A stretch of 64,000 nt of DNA, from positions 4,421,501 through 4,485,500 of the forward strand of contig CP107926.1 in NCBI GenBank assembly GCA_036015235.1, written 5' to 3'. The notes beneath the pieces are model-generated. The model saw nothing but the letters and a program-made list of their open reading frames with translations. It made no database searches and had not been told where the DNA came from. Position 1 is the stretch's first letter. The number at the start of each line of letters is the position of its first letter. The translations under genes were made by a program, and so were the position numbers. Positions 47,211-55,573 of the stretch are shown here, one piece after another. Source of the DNA: Streptomyces sp. NBC_00433. Lineage in GTDB: Bacteria; Actinomycetota; Actinomycetes; Streptomycetales; Streptomycetaceae.

Positions 47211-47312
47211 ATGAGAGCACTGGAGACGATCGGCTTCTCACTGCTGGTGATCGGCATCTGCGTCGCCACCTTCGTGGTCCTGATGGGCGGCCCGCATTAC
47301 TGGCGCAAGTAG
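47211..47312 (+). CDS. 33-aa single-helix membrane peptide
   Basis: This tiny gene (MRALETIGFSLLVIGICVATF, then VVLMGGPHYWRK) has one transmembrane helix at residues 6-27 and a short basic tail. AGGAGAGGAC lies upstream, although about 10 bp from the ATG. Such micro-proteins are easily missed by automatic annotation. It sits alone between the MerR and MFS genes and I do not recognise it. Composition and the ribosome site are the only support. Its G-P-H-Y-W end resembles small subunits of membrane complexes, but no complex is encoded nearby. Confidence 0.5.
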   Translation: MRALETIGFSLLVIGICVATFVVLMGGPHYWRK

Positions 47313-47469
47313 GAGCGGGCCGAATTCCCTTCCCGGCGGCCCGTGGTGACCACCGGGGCGACGGCCTGACGGGACGGCGGGCCGGCCCGCGGAACCGGTC
47401 CGGCGTCGGCATCAAGGAGAGCGGCCGGACGATCAACCCCGCGCGGGCCGGGCGGATGAGACTGGGCTC

Positions 47470-48690
47470 ATGACCTCTGAGGGGTATGTGACCGGTCCGC
47501 AGTCCGTGGCGGCGGCCGGCGGTGGTGTCGAGGGCGGGCCGGCCGTGGAGAGCGGGGGTGCCGGGGCCGCGGCGTGGGCGCCTGTCGCGGCGCTCACGCT
47601 GGGGATCGCGGCGCTGGTGGCCGGTGAGTTCCTGCCGGCGAGCGTGCTGCCGGCCATGGCGTCGGACATCGGTGTCAGCGAGGGGACCGCGGGGCTGGCC
47701 GTCGCGGCGACCGCGGTCGCGGGCGCGGTGACCGCTCCGACGATCGCCGTGCTGCTGCCGCGTACGGACCGCAGGACCGTGCTGGTCGGTCTGCTCGCGG
47801 TGGCCGTGCTGTCCAACGCGGTGGTGGCGGTGACCCCGAACTTCCCGCTGCTGCTCGTGGGCCGGCTGCTGCTGGGCGCCGCCATCGCCGGATTCTGGTC
47901 GTTCGCGCTCGGGGCGGGGACGCACGCGGCGCCGGGGCGGGACCATGTCGTGTCCACGAGCCTGGCGCTGGGGGTCAGCGCGGCCACCATCATCGGCGTG
48001 CCGCTCTCCTCGGTCCTCGGTGACGCGGTGGGCTGGCGGCCGGTCTTCTGGGCGGCCGCCGGGCTGACCGCCCTGGCGCTGGTCGCGGTGGCGACGACCG
48101 TGCCGCCGGTGCCCGCCCAGCCCGGATCGGGGCTCGGCATGCTCCGGCAGGCGCTGGCCAACCGGCGGCTGATGGCCGGGGTGGGCTGCATCGCGCTGGT
48201 GGCCTTCGGCAATTTCGCCGCCTACCCGTACATCCGGCTCGCGATCGAGCGGGTCACCGCGGGCAGTACGGTCTGGCTGCTGCTCGGCTGGGGTGTGGGC
48301 GGCCTGGCGGGCAACCTCGCGGCCGGCGCGCTCGCCCGCCGCCTCGGGGTCGCCGTGGTCGCCGCGCCCGCCCTGCTGGGCGCGAGCCTGCTGGCGCTGG
48401 CGACGGCACCCGGCCTTCCCGCCGCGACCGCGGCCATCGTGGTCTGGGGCTTCGGCTTCAACATGGTGCCGGTCGCCACCCAGTTGTGGGTGACCCGCGC
48501 CGAGCCGGGGCGAGTCGAGTCGGCGCTGTCGTTGCAGGTGACGGCCTTCCAGGTGGCCATCACGGCCGGGTCGGCGATCGGCGGGGCCGTGGTCGACGGC
48601 GGCGGGGTGCGGGCGGCGCTAGTCGTCGGGACCGTCGCCGCGCTGGCCGGGAGCGTCGGCTTCGGGGTGCTGAGCGGCCGCAGGCCGTGA
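47470..48690 (+). CDS. MFS transporter (DHA1-type drug:proton antiporter)
   Basis: This 406-aa membrane protein has 12 predicted helices after a Gly-rich 35-residue N-terminus. Helices 1-3 include VAALTLGIAALVAGEFLPASVLPAMASDIGVSEGTAGLAVAATAVAGAV, typical of DHA1 exporters of the AraJ/YdhP group. The loop LLPRTDRRTVLVGLLAVAVLSN is the usual D-R-R motif A, and RLLLGAAIAGFWSFALGAG matches motif C-like segments. It likely exports a sugar-like or drug compound using the proton gradient. ATG 47470 is used; the ribosome site is weak. It converges with an AraC-type regulator gene, which may or may not control it. Confidence 0.9.
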   Translation: MTSEGYVTGPQSVAAAGGGVEGGPAVESGGAGAAAWAPVAALTLGIAALVAGEFLPASVLPAMASDIGVSEGTAGLAVAATAVAGAVTAPTIAVLLPRTDRRTVLVGLLAVAVLSNAVVAVTPNFPLLLVGRLLLGAAIAGFWSFALGAGTHAAPGRDHVVSTSLALGVSAATIIGVPLSSVLGDAVGWRPVFWAAAGLTALALVAVATTVPPVPAQPGSGLGMLRQALANRRLMAGVGCIALVAFGNFAAYPYIRLAIERVTAGSTVWLLLGWGVGGLAGNLAAGALARRLGVAVVAAPALLGASLLALATAPGLPAATAAIVVWGFGFNMVPVATQLWVTRAEPGRVESALSLQVTAFQVAITAGSAIGGAVVDGGGVRAALVVGTVAALAGSVGFGVLSGRRP

Positions 48691-49461
48691 GCGCCAGGCC
48701 TGCGGGGAGCTGCCGTGGTGGGCGGAGAAGGCCCGGCTGAAGGCGGCCGCCGAGCCGTATCCCACGGTGAAGGCGATGCGCTCGACCGGCCGGTCCGTCC
48801 CGGCGAGGAGTTCGCGGGCGTGCCGCATGCGCACCTCGCGGAGCACCTGCGCGGGGCTGCGGCCGAAGTCGCGGCGGAAGCGCTCGCCCAGCGACGAGCG
48901 GGACAGGTGCGCGACCCGGGCCATGCTCTCCACCGTCCAGGGGCGCCCGGGGTGCGCGTCGAGCGCCGACACCAGTGCGGTGAGCCGCGGGTCGGCGTCC
49001 TGCCGGGCGCTGTCGGCGGCGGCCTGCACCATCGCGGCCTGGATCAGCCCGCCGTAACTTGCGGCGAAGAGCGGCCGGCTGTTGCGCGGGTCGAGCGGGC
49101 AGATCCGCACCAGCTCGACGATGCCGCGGTTGCTCTCCGCGAAGTCCCGCGCCACCAGCGGGCTCGGCAGCGGCGGGACGGCCCGCAGCCCGCTCACCGC
49201 GACCTCGGCCCCGGTCGGCGCGATAAGCCGGTAGGCGCTCGCGGCGCCCACGTGGAAGGCGTCCCCCGCGTGCAGCTCCTCGGCGCCCGCCGCGGTCTCC
49301 AGCCGCGCGTCGCCGTCCAGGACCAGCGCCCAGATCGCGCCGTCCGCCCCGTCCAGCTTCTCGCCGGGTGCCAGCCGGCGGACCGTCACGCCCACCATGT
49401 CCCACGTCGGCATGACGCCCGCGCCGCTGCCGGGCGCGGGCGTGCCTTCCGCCAGCTCCAT
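48619..49461 (-). CDS. AraC-family regulator (cupin-type sensor)
   Basis: This 280-aa regulator has an N-terminal cupin-like ligand domain (WALVLDGDARLETAAGAEELHAGDAFHVG, YRLIAPTG). The C-terminal AraC double helix-turn-helix follows: PWTVESMARVAHLSRSSLGERFRRDFGRSPAQVLREVRMRHARELLAGTDRPVERIAFTVGYGSAAAFSRAFSAHHGSSPQAWR. The 3' end overlaps the converging MFS gene by 72 bp. The start is uncertain: ATG 49461 is used and ATG 49413 would remove 16 residues; neither has a clear ribosome site. Relatives with this cupin layout often control drug exporters or oxidoreductases next door, which fits the MFS neighbour. Confidence 0.87.
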   Translation of the reverse strand: MELAEGTPAPGSGAGVMPTWDMVGVTVRRLAPGEKLDGADGAIWALVLDGDARLETAAGAEELHAGDAFHVGAASAYRLIAPTGAEVAVSGLRAVPPLPSPLVARDFAESNRGIVELVRICPLDPRNSRPLFAASYGGLIQAAMVQAAADSARQDADPRLTALVSALDAHPGRPWTVESMARVAHLSRSSLGERFRRDFGRSPAQVLREVRMRHARELLAGTDRPVERIAFTVGYGSAAAFSRAFSAHHGSSPQAWRSRPAAAQHPEADAPGQRGDGPDD

Positions 49462-49573
49462 GCAGCGGCAAGCGCTCGGGCCGCGCGCGCTATTCCGCGG
49501 CACGGGCGGAGGGGTGGGCGCGGCGGCCCCGCGGTGCTCGCGCCCGTACCCTTCCCGCGGCGAGACTGGCCTC

Positions 49574-50038
49574 ATGGCTGACATCAAGCGCAGCGCGGGC
49601 CTGCTCCTCTTCCGCCGTACCGACTCCGGGGTGGAGGTGCTGCTCGGCCACATGGGCGGGCCCTTCTGGGCGCGCAAGGACGCCGGGGCGTGGACGGTGC
49701 CGAAGGGCGAGTACGAGGGCGGCGAGGAGCCCTGGGACGCGGCGCGGCGTGAATTCCGCGAGGAGTTGGGGCTGCCCGCGCCGGAGGGCGTGCCGCTGCC
49801 GCTCGGCGAGGTGGTGCAGTCCGGGGGCAAGCACGTGACCGTATGGGCGGTGGAGGGCGACCTCGATCCGGCGGACATGGTGCCGGGCACCTTCACCATG
49901 GAATGGCCGCGCGGCTCGGGCCGCACCGCCGAATTCCCCGAGCTGGACCGGGCGGCGTGGTTCGGGCTCGACGCGGCGCGCGGCGTCGTCGTCGAGGCGC
50001 AGGCGGCCTTCCTTGACCGCCTGGCGGCGCGGACCTGA
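49574..50038 (+). CDS. Nudix hydrolase
   Basis: This 154-aa protein has a clear Nudix box (GEYEGGEEPWDAARREFREELGL: G-x5-E-x7-REFREELG), which binds Mg2+ and cleaves nucleoside-diphosphate-linked substrates. The start KRSAGLLLFRRTDSGVEVLLGHMGGPFWARKDAGAWTVPKG and the later WPRGSGRTAEFPELDRAAWFGLDAAR match a NUDIX subgroup common in actinobacteria (once annotated as DNA mismatch-repair-like). ATG 49574 is the natural start; the frame upstream overlaps the AraC gene. The substrate is not known. It is a stand-alone gene, 204 bp upstream of the potassium transporter. Confidence 0.92.
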   Translation: MADIKRSAGLLLFRRTDSGVEVLLGHMGGPFWARKDAGAWTVPKGEYEGGEEPWDAARREFREELGLPAPEGVPLPLGEVVQSGGKHVTVWAVEGDLDPADMVPGTFTMEWPRGSGRTAEFPELDRAAWFGLDAARGVVVEAQAAFLDRLAART

Positions 50039-50241
50039 CGCCGTGTCGGACCGGCGATCAGCCCTGCGGGCCGGCCCCCGGTTGCGGGCGTCACGCACGC
50101 TCGCCTTCAGGTGCCGGGCCCACCGGGGTGAGCGCCGCCTACGACGCCCCGGACCGACGCGTGCCGAGGGGGGACGCGGGTAACGGGATATCGTCCGGGA
50201 GTGCGCTGACCGGGCGGCGAAGACCCGCGGAGAGGACTGTC

Positions 50242-52206
50242 ATGGCCGATCGTCGGCAGGAGGACGCGTCCGGCGAGAGCCCGGTGCCGGGGGGCCGGGG
50301 AGCGGGCGGCGGCGCGTGGGAGGCGGCGCGGCCGGCGATGGTGATCGGGGCGCTCGGCGTGGTCTTCGGCGACCTCGGGACCGGCCCGCTCTACACCATG
50401 CAGACCGTGTTCAACCCGGACGACCCGCACCCCATCGCGGTCTCGGAGCGCAACGTCTACGGCATCGTGTCGCTCATCTTCTGGTCGGTCACGATCATCG
50501 TGTCGGTCACCTACGTGCTGCTGGCGATGCGCGCGGACAACGACGGCGAGGGCGGCATCATGGCCCTGATCACGCTGCTGCGGCCCGGCAAGTCGAAGCG
50601 GGGACGGCGGACCGCCGCCGCGCTGGCGGCGCTGGGGATCTTCGGCGCGTCGCTCTTCTTCGGCGACAGCATGATCACCCCGGCGATCTCGGTGCTGTCC
50701 GCGGTCGAGGGGATCAAGGTCGTCCAGCCGTCGCTGGACAGCGCCGTCGTGCCCATCACCGCGGTGATCATCGTGGTGCTCTTCCTGGTCCAGAGCAAGG
50801 GAACCGCCGCGGTGGGCCGGGTGTTCGGGCCGGTGATGATCCTGTGGTTCACGGTGATCGGCGCCTGCGGCATCTCCGGCGTCGCCGACCACCCGCGCAT
50901 CCTCAGGGCGCTGTCGCCGACCTACGCCGTGGGCTTCCTGGCCGGCCACTTCGGTACGGCCTTCTTCGCGCTGGCCGCGGTCGTCCTGGCCGTCACGGGC
51001 GCCGAGGCGCTCTACGCCGACATGGGGCACTTCGGCCGCAAGTCGATCACCCGCGCGTGGCTCTTCCTGGTCTTCCCCGCCTGCATCCTGAGCTACTTCG
51101 GCCAGGGCGCGCTGGTCCTGGCCGACCAGGGCAATGTCGACAGCCCCTTCTTCCTGCTCGTGCCCCACTGGGGCCGGCTGCCGGTGGTCGTCCTGGCCAC
51201 GGCGGCCACAGTGATCGCCTCCCAGGCGGTGATCACCGGCGCCTACTCGGTGACGTCGCAGGCCGCCCAGCTCGGCTATCTGCCGAGGCTGCGCATCGCA
51301 CACACCTCCGAGTCCACCATCGGCCAGATCTACGTGCCCTGGATCAACTGGCTGCTGCTGGGCTCGGTCCTCACCCTGATCTTCGCCTTCCGCACCTCCA
51401 CGGCACTGGCCTTCGCCTACGGCATGTCGGTCACCGGCACCATCACCATCACCACGCTGCTCTTCTTCTACGTCGCGCGGACGCGGTGGGGCACGTCGCT
51501 GTGGCTGGTGGTCTCGGGGGCGTCCGTACTGCTGCTGGTGGACCTGCTGTTCGTGGCCGCCAACCTGACCAAGCTCGTGCACGGCGCCTGGCTGCCGCTG
51601 CTGATCGGGCTCACCGCCTTCACCGTCATGACCACCTGGCAGCGCGGGCGCACGATGGTCACCGATGAGCGGTCACGGCGGGAGGGCTCGCTGCGCGAGT
51701 TCGTCGACGGGCTGCAGCACGACGACAGGGTGGTCCAGGTCCCGGGCACGGCCGTCTTCCTCAACCGGGACAAGCACACCACGCCGCTCGCCATGCGGGC
51801 CAACGTGGAGCACAACCACGTGCGGCACGACCAGGTGGTCATCCTGTCCATCGAGACCAGGCCGGTGCCCCGCGTGCCGCCCGCCGAGCGGATCCTCATC
51901 GACGACCTCGGCTACACGGACGACGGGATCATCCACGTGACGGCCCGCTACGGCTACATGGAGACGCCCGACGTGCCCGGCGCGCTGGCGATGCTGGACC
52001 CGGCGAGGACCGAGGGGCCGCTGGAGGTCGACCGGGCGTCGTACTTCCTGTCGAAGATCGAGCTGCGCCGGGGGAAGGCGACCGCGCTGCCGCCGTGGCG
52101 CAAACGCCTTTTCATCGCCACGTCCTACATCACGGCCGACGCCGCCGCGCACTTCGGCCTGCCGCGCGACCGCACGGTCGTCATGGGCTCGGACATCGAG
52201 GTCTGA
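50242..52206 (+). CDS. kup: Kup-family potassium uptake transporter
   Basis: This 654-aa membrane protein has about 12 helices. Hallmarks are IGALGVVFGDLGTGPLYTMQTVF, GIVSLIFWSVTIIVSVTYVLLAMRADNDGEGGIMAL (the GEGG pore-like motif), FFGDSMITPAISVLSAVEGI, AVTGAEALYADMGHFGRK and QAAQLGYLPRLRIAHTSESTIGQIYVPWINW, followed by a soluble C-terminal domain of about 200 residues. Kup carriers take up K+ with protons. ATG 50242 follows GGAGAGGAC; an in-frame upstream extension lacks a site. No regulatory partner is adjacent, and no c-di-AMP riboswitch is visible upstream. Confidence 0.95.
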   Translation: MADRRQEDASGESPVPGGRGAGGGAWEAARPAMVIGALGVVFGDLGTGPLYTMQTVFNPDDPHPIAVSERNVYGIVSLIFWSVTIIVSVTYVLLAMRADNDGEGGIMALITLLRPGKSKRGRRTAAALAALGIFGASLFFGDSMITPAISVLSAVEGIKVVQPSLDSAVVPITAVIIVVLFLVQSKGTAAVGRVFGPVMILWFTVIGACGISGVADHPRILRALSPTYAVGFLAGHFGTAFFALAAVVLAVTGAEALYADMGHFGRKSITRAWLFLVFPACILSYFGQGALVLADQGNVDSPFFLLVPHWGRLPVVVLATAATVIASQAVITGAYSVTSQAAQLGYLPRLRIAHTSESTIGQIYVPWINWLLLGSVLTLIFAFRTSTALAFAYGMSVTGTITITTLLFFYVARTRWGTSLWLVVSGASVLLLVDLLFVAANLTKLVHGAWLPLLIGLTAFTVMTTWQRGRTMVTDERSRREGSLREFVDGLQHDDRVVQVPGTAVFLNRDKHTTPLAMRANVEHNHVRHDQVVILSIETRPVPRVPPAERILIDDLGYTDDGIIHVTARYGYMETPDVPGALAMLDPARTEGPLEVDRASYFLSKIELRRGKATALPPWRKRLFIATSYITADAAAHFGLPRDRTVVMGSDIEV

Positions 52207-52225
52207 CGCCTCCGGGCGGCGCCGC

Positions 52226-52975
52226 TCAGAGCGGGAGCAGCGCCAGGGGGGCACCGCTCGGCGCCGCCGAACCGCCGCGGGGCTCCGCGGTGATGCCGAC
52301 GCCGTCGGCCCCCGCGGGCGCTCCGTCCAGCAGGGCGGCGCCGGCGGTCCGGCCCCGGTCGAGCAGCCCGGCGGGCACCATCACCCCGCCGCGGCGGTAC
52401 CACAGCTCGTACACCCGCGCATCGGGCAGGGCGGGCAGGCCGCGGTAGAGGACGGCGGCCTGCCGCAGCCGGGCCGAGGCCACCACCGTCGCGGTGCCGC
52501 CCGTGGTGAGGGCGGCGGTGCGGAAGGTGGCGTCGGGCACGGCGACCAGGGCGCCGACCGCGGCCGCCTGCCGCTCGACGCCCGCCGTACGGACCCGCTC
52601 GGCGCCGGCCTCCTGCCGGGCCTGGACGGCCACCGCGGTGGCGGCGACGGCGCCGGCCAGGCACGCGGCGGCGGCGAGCACCGGCAGCCGCTGCCGCCAG
52701 CCGCGCCGTGCGGGGGCGAGGACCACCGCGTCGGGGACGTCCGGGGGCAGTTGCCTGACCTCGGGGATGGCCGACATGACGCGCTCGCGGAGCCCCGCGG
52801 GAGGCTGTTCGGCCACCGCCATGGCCAACCTGGCGGCGGTCTCGCGCAGTTCGCGCACCTCCTGGGCGCACGCCTCGCAGTCCCGCAGGTGGCCGCGGAA
52901 GAGGTCCGCCTCGGGCCCGGTGACCGCCCCGACGGCGTAGGCGCCGGTCAGCGTGTGCAGGTCGCCGCCCGTCAT
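52226..52975 (-). CDS. rskA: RskA-type anti-sigma factor
   Basis: This 249-aa single-pass membrane anti-sigma factor has an N-terminal zinc-binding domain (LTGAYAVGAVTGPEADLFRGHLRDCEACAQEVRELRETAARLA, with HxxxCxxC). One transmembrane helix follows (LPVLAAAACLAGAVAATAVAV, residues about 92-112), then an RskA-like outer domain (VLYRGLPALPDARVYELWYRRGGVMVPAGLL). It should hold the SigK-type sigma factor (53040-53627) at the membrane until a regulated protease cuts it. Its ATG overlaps the stop of a 23-codon mini-ORF created by a tandem duplication between the two genes. Confidence 0.92.
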   Translation of the reverse strand: MTGGDLHTLTGAYAVGAVTGPEADLFRGHLRDCEACAQEVRELRETAARLAMAVAEQPPAGLRERVMSAIPEVRQLPPDVPDAVVLAPARRGWRQRLPVLAAAACLAGAVAATAVAVQARQEAGAERVRTAGVERQAAAVGALVAVPDATFRTAALTTGGTATVVASARLRQAAVLYRGLPALPDARVYELWYRRGGVMVPAGLLDRGRTAGAALLDGAPAGADGVGITAEPRGGSAAPSGAPLALLPL

Positions 52976-53072
52976 GAACCCAACCCCATGCAGTCGCGCG
53001 GCCGGGTCCCGGCCGTACCGGTGTGCGGGTCGCCGCCCGTCATGAACCCACCCCCATGCAGTCGCGCAGCCG
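52961..53072. repeat. 69-bp-period tandem duplication at the sigK/rskA junction
   Basis: GGTCGCCGCCCGTCATGAAC followed by CCA-N-CCCCATGCAGTCGCGC-N-GCCGG occurs at 52961-53003 and again at 53030-53072. The unit contains the last codons of the sigma gene and the first codons of the anti-sigma gene. The two copies differ at only a few positions. Confidence 0.9.
52972..53043 (-). CDS. 23-aa coupling mini-ORF between sigma and anti-sigma genes
   Basis: The duplication creates MTGGDPHTGTAGTRPRDCMG, then LGS and stop. It starts with the anti-sigma N-terminus (MTGGD-HT) and ends with the sigma C-terminus (RDCMG-GS). Its ATG overlaps the sigma stop (ATGA), and its own stop overlaps the true anti-sigma ATG (ATGA). 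Translation could therefore pass from sigma to mini-ORF to anti-sigma without a gap. It is too short for a stable protein, so its role, if any, is in coupling and in setting the sigma to anti-sigma ratio. The reading frames are seen directly; expression is inferred. Confidence 0.6.
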   Translation of the reverse strand: MTGGDPHTGTAGTRPRDCMGLGS

Positions 53073-53627
53073 GATCAGCCCGTCGCGCAGCCGGGTCTTG
53101 GCCGTGCCCAGGGCCACGCCGAGCAGGTCGGCGGTCTCCTGGTAGGTGAAGCCGCGGTAGTAGGCCAGGGTGACCGACTCGTGCTGGAGGTCGGTCAGCT
53201 GTGCCATGCAGCGCCGCACCTGCTCGCGCTCAAGGCGGCGCTCCACCTGCTCGCTGACCTCGTCGAAGGCCGGGGTGTGCTCGCGCAGCCCGGCGCGGTG
53301 GTCGCGGTCGGCGGAGGCCTGCGAGGAGCGGACCCGGTCCACCGCGCGGCGGTGCGTCAGCGTCATGATCCAGGCCATGGCGCTGCCCTGCCGCGCGTCG
53401 AACCGCGCCGCGCACCGCCACACCTCGATCATCACCTCCTGGGCGACCTCCTCGGACTGCGCCGGGTCGCGCAGCACCCGCCGCGCCAGGCCGACCACGG
53501 AGCCGGCGACGGCGTTGTAGAGCCGCTCGAAGGCCTGCTGGTCGCCCCGGGAGACGCGGTCGAGCAAGGACTCCAGGGCCCCGGAACGGGGCTCGGGAAG
53601 CTGGTCGTCGCGTGCTGCGACGCGCAT
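53040..53627 (-). CDS. sigK: ECF sigma factor, SigK type
   Basis: This 195-aa ECF sigma factor has region 2 (LLDRVSRGDQQAFERLYNAVAGSVVGLARRVLRDPAQSEEVAQEVMIEVWRCAARFDARQGSAMAWIMTLTHRRAVDRVR) and region 4 (LTDLQHESVTLAYYRGFTYQETADLLGVALGTAKTRLRDGLIRLRDCMG). The pattern and the adjacent RskA-like anti-sigma gene identify the SigK/ECF19 type. ATG 53627 follows AGGAGG. In relatives the sigma factor transcribes its own operon and oxidative-stress or secreted-protein genes. The mini-ORF and the anti-sigma gene follow by successive ATGA overlaps. Confidence 0.93.
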   Translation of the reverse strand: MRVAARDDQLPEPRSGALESLLDRVSRGDQQAFERLYNAVAGSVVGLARRVLRDPAQSEEVAQEVMIEVWRCAARFDARQGSAMAWIMTLTHRRAVDRVRSSQASADRDHRAGLREHTPAFDEVSEQVERRLEREQVRRCMAQLTDLQHESVTLAYYRGFTYQETADLLGVALGTAKTRLRDGLIRLRDCMGVGS

Positions 53628-53860
53628 GGGCACCTCCTGACGGGCAGTCGCCCACAGCGGGAACGGCGGCACGGGCCCGCCGGTGACGGCCACCGGGCGG
53701 GCCGCCCCGGCCGGATCGCGGCGGCGCCCTGCAGCCCGCGCACGGACCGGGCCCGGGGCGCTGGACGGCGGTGCCGCGATTCGCTCACACCCGGTGTTCG
53801 GCGCCGCGCGGCCCGCGGATTGGTCCGTCGTCCCCCCGGGTTGACGGACCACGCCCCTCG

Positions 53861-54292
53861 TTACGTCGCCCGCCAGCCGCTCCACGCGGTGACGGTGACC
53901 TCGACGACCGGGCCGGACGGGGGCCGCCCGGCGTACTGGCGCGGGTATCTGGCGGTGAGCAGGGCGGCGTAGCGCGCGGCGTCCGCGGACTCGGCGGCGG
54001 GCGGGAGTACGCGGGCCCGGCCGTCGGCGCGGGACCACCACAGCCGGGACCAGTCCTCGTCGTAGTCGTCGGCGAGCAGGCAGACCGCCGGGTTGGCGCG
54101 GATGTTGGCCAGCCGCTTGAGGCGGGTCGACGTCTTCGGCTTGTGGTCGACGGCCATGACCAGCGACTCGCCGGTCACCGCGAACACCACGGGCACCAGG
54201 TGCGGCAGCCCCTCGGCGTCGGCGGTGGCCAGCCGCGCGACGCGGGCCGCGGCGAAGCGGTCGCGCGCCTCGGCCCCCGTCAGCGACGGCAT
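53861..54292 (-). CDS. PPOX-class F420-dependent oxidoreductase
   Basis: This 143-aa split-barrel flavin/F420-binding protein has RFAAARVARLATADAEGLPHLVPVVFAVTGESLVMAVDHKPK, LANIRANPAVCLLADDYDEDWSRLWWSRADGRARVL and YAALLTARYPRQYAGRPPSGPVVEV. These match the TIGR03668-type PPOX class of F420-dependent proteins. The ATG overlaps the stop of the upstream LLM gene by one base (TGATG), so the two are translationally coupled and probably share a metabolic role as F420-linked redox enzymes. The substrate is not known. Confidence 0.9.
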   Translation of the reverse strand: MPSLTGAEARDRFAAARVARLATADAEGLPHLVPVVFAVTGESLVMAVDHKPKTSTRLKRLANIRANPAVCLLADDYDEDWSRLWWSRADGRARVLPPAAESADAARYAALLTARYPRQYAGRPPSGPVVEVTVTAWSGWRAT

Positions 54293-55116
54293 CAGCGGAA
54301 GCGGGCCGCGACCCCGGCGAAGCGGTCGAGGTGCGCGAGCGCGGCGGCTTCCGGATCGGACGGCAGGTAGAAGAGCACGCGCTCCACGCCGAGCGCCGCG
54401 TAGGCCTCGATCATCGCGGGGTCGTCGGGAATGGCGTAGACCGTGACCGGGACCTCGCGGCCGGCCGTGGCGCGCATCTGCTCGATCATCGGGCCCAGCG
54501 CCTCGGGCGGCAGGCTGTTGGCCAGCCAGGCGTCGCCCAGTTCCGCCACCCGGGGGAAGGCGCCCTTGCCGCCGCCCACGTAGATCGGCGGGTGCGGCTT
54601 GCGCACCGGCTTGGGCCAGGCGTAGGCGGGGTCGAAGTCGACGAATTCGCCGTGGAATTCGGCCTTCTCCTGCGTCCACAGCTCGATGATCGCGCGCAGC
54701 CGCTCGTCGACGAGCCGCCCGCGGGTCGAGGCGTCCGTGCCGTGGTCGGCCATCTCCTCGCGGTTCCAGCCGACGCCGACGCCGAAGACGGCCCGGCCCT
54801 CGGAGATCAGGTCGAGCGAGGCGACCTCCTTCGCGGTGTGGATCGGGTCGCGCTGCGAGACCAGCGCGACGCCCGTGCCCACCAGCAGCCGCTCGGTGAC
54901 CGTGGCCACCGCGGTCAGCGCCACGAACGGGTCCAGCGTGCGGTAGTACATGTCGGGCAGGTCGCCGCCGCCGGGGTAGGGCGAGCGGCGCTCGACCGGG
55001 ATGTGGCTGTGCTCGGCGATGAAGAGCGAGTCGAACCCGCGCTCTTCCAGGGCCCGTCCGAGCGGGGCCGGCCGGATGCTCCGGTCGGTGATGAAGGTCG
55101 AGATCCCGAATTCCAT
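54292..55116 (-). CDS. LLM-class F420-dependent oxidoreductase
   Basis: This 274-aa luciferase-like TIM-barrel protein begins EFGISTFITDRSIRPAPLGRALEERGFDSLFIAEHSHIPVERRSP. It has YYRTLDPFVALTAVATVTERLLVGTGVALVSQRDPIHTAKEVASLDLISEGRAVFGVGVGWNREEM and HPPIYVGGGKGAFPRVAELGDAWL. This is the TIGR03619-type group, which uses coenzyme F420 as hydride donor. It is coupled to the PPOX-type gene. Possible roles are reduction of a ketone or an unsaturated compound. The ribosome site is weak (ACGGAGCCGT upstream of 55116). The 457-bp gap to the MMPL gene must carry the divergent promoters. Confidence 0.9.
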   Translation of the reverse strand: MEFGISTFITDRSIRPAPLGRALEERGFDSLFIAEHSHIPVERRSPYPGGGDLPDMYYRTLDPFVALTAVATVTERLLVGTGVALVSQRDPIHTAKEVASLDLISEGRAVFGVGVGWNREEMADHGTDASTRGRLVDERLRAIIELWTQEKAEFHGEFVDFDPAYAWPKPVRKPHPPIYVGGGKGAFPRVAELGDAWLANSLPPEALGPMIEQMRATAGREVPVTVYAIPDDPAMIEAYAALGVERVLFYLPSDPEAAALAHLDRFAGVAARFR

Positions 55117-55573
55117 ACGGCTCCGTCGTCGCTGCTTCCCGCTTCCCGCTCCCCGCCGGCCCAACCACGCCGTCAGGGCACGTCGCGCGGCCTGCCCGCC
55201 ATTGTCCGCGCCGCCGGTACGGCCCCGCCAGGGGGCACGCCGGTCACGGCCCGACCCGTCCGCCGGGGCCCGAAAGCCGGTTCCGCGGGCGGGCCCCGGG
55301 GCCCGCCGGACCGGGTCGGCGGTCAACTGCGGTCCGCCCTGCCGGCGCTGCGGCGCTGGTGGCGGGCCCGGGGCGGGCGCGGCGGGTGTGGTGGACGTGG
55401 TGCCGTGCCGGGGGCTGGGCCACAATCGGGGCGGCAACGGGGTTGTGGCGGGGCGCGGCGCCGACGGTACGGGCCGGATCCGGCGTCGCGGCGCGCGGCG
55501 CGATCGGCGGCGCCGCATGGCACCGCGCGGCCGGCAGCGGCCCCTACGGCAGGCCTCACGGGAGGATTTCCCC
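55117..55573. other. divergent intergenic region, no gene recognised
   Basis: It is very GC-rich, without a credible open frame carrying a ribosome site. It separates the LLM oxidoreductase and the MMPL transporter, so it should hold both promoters. Confidence 0.4.
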
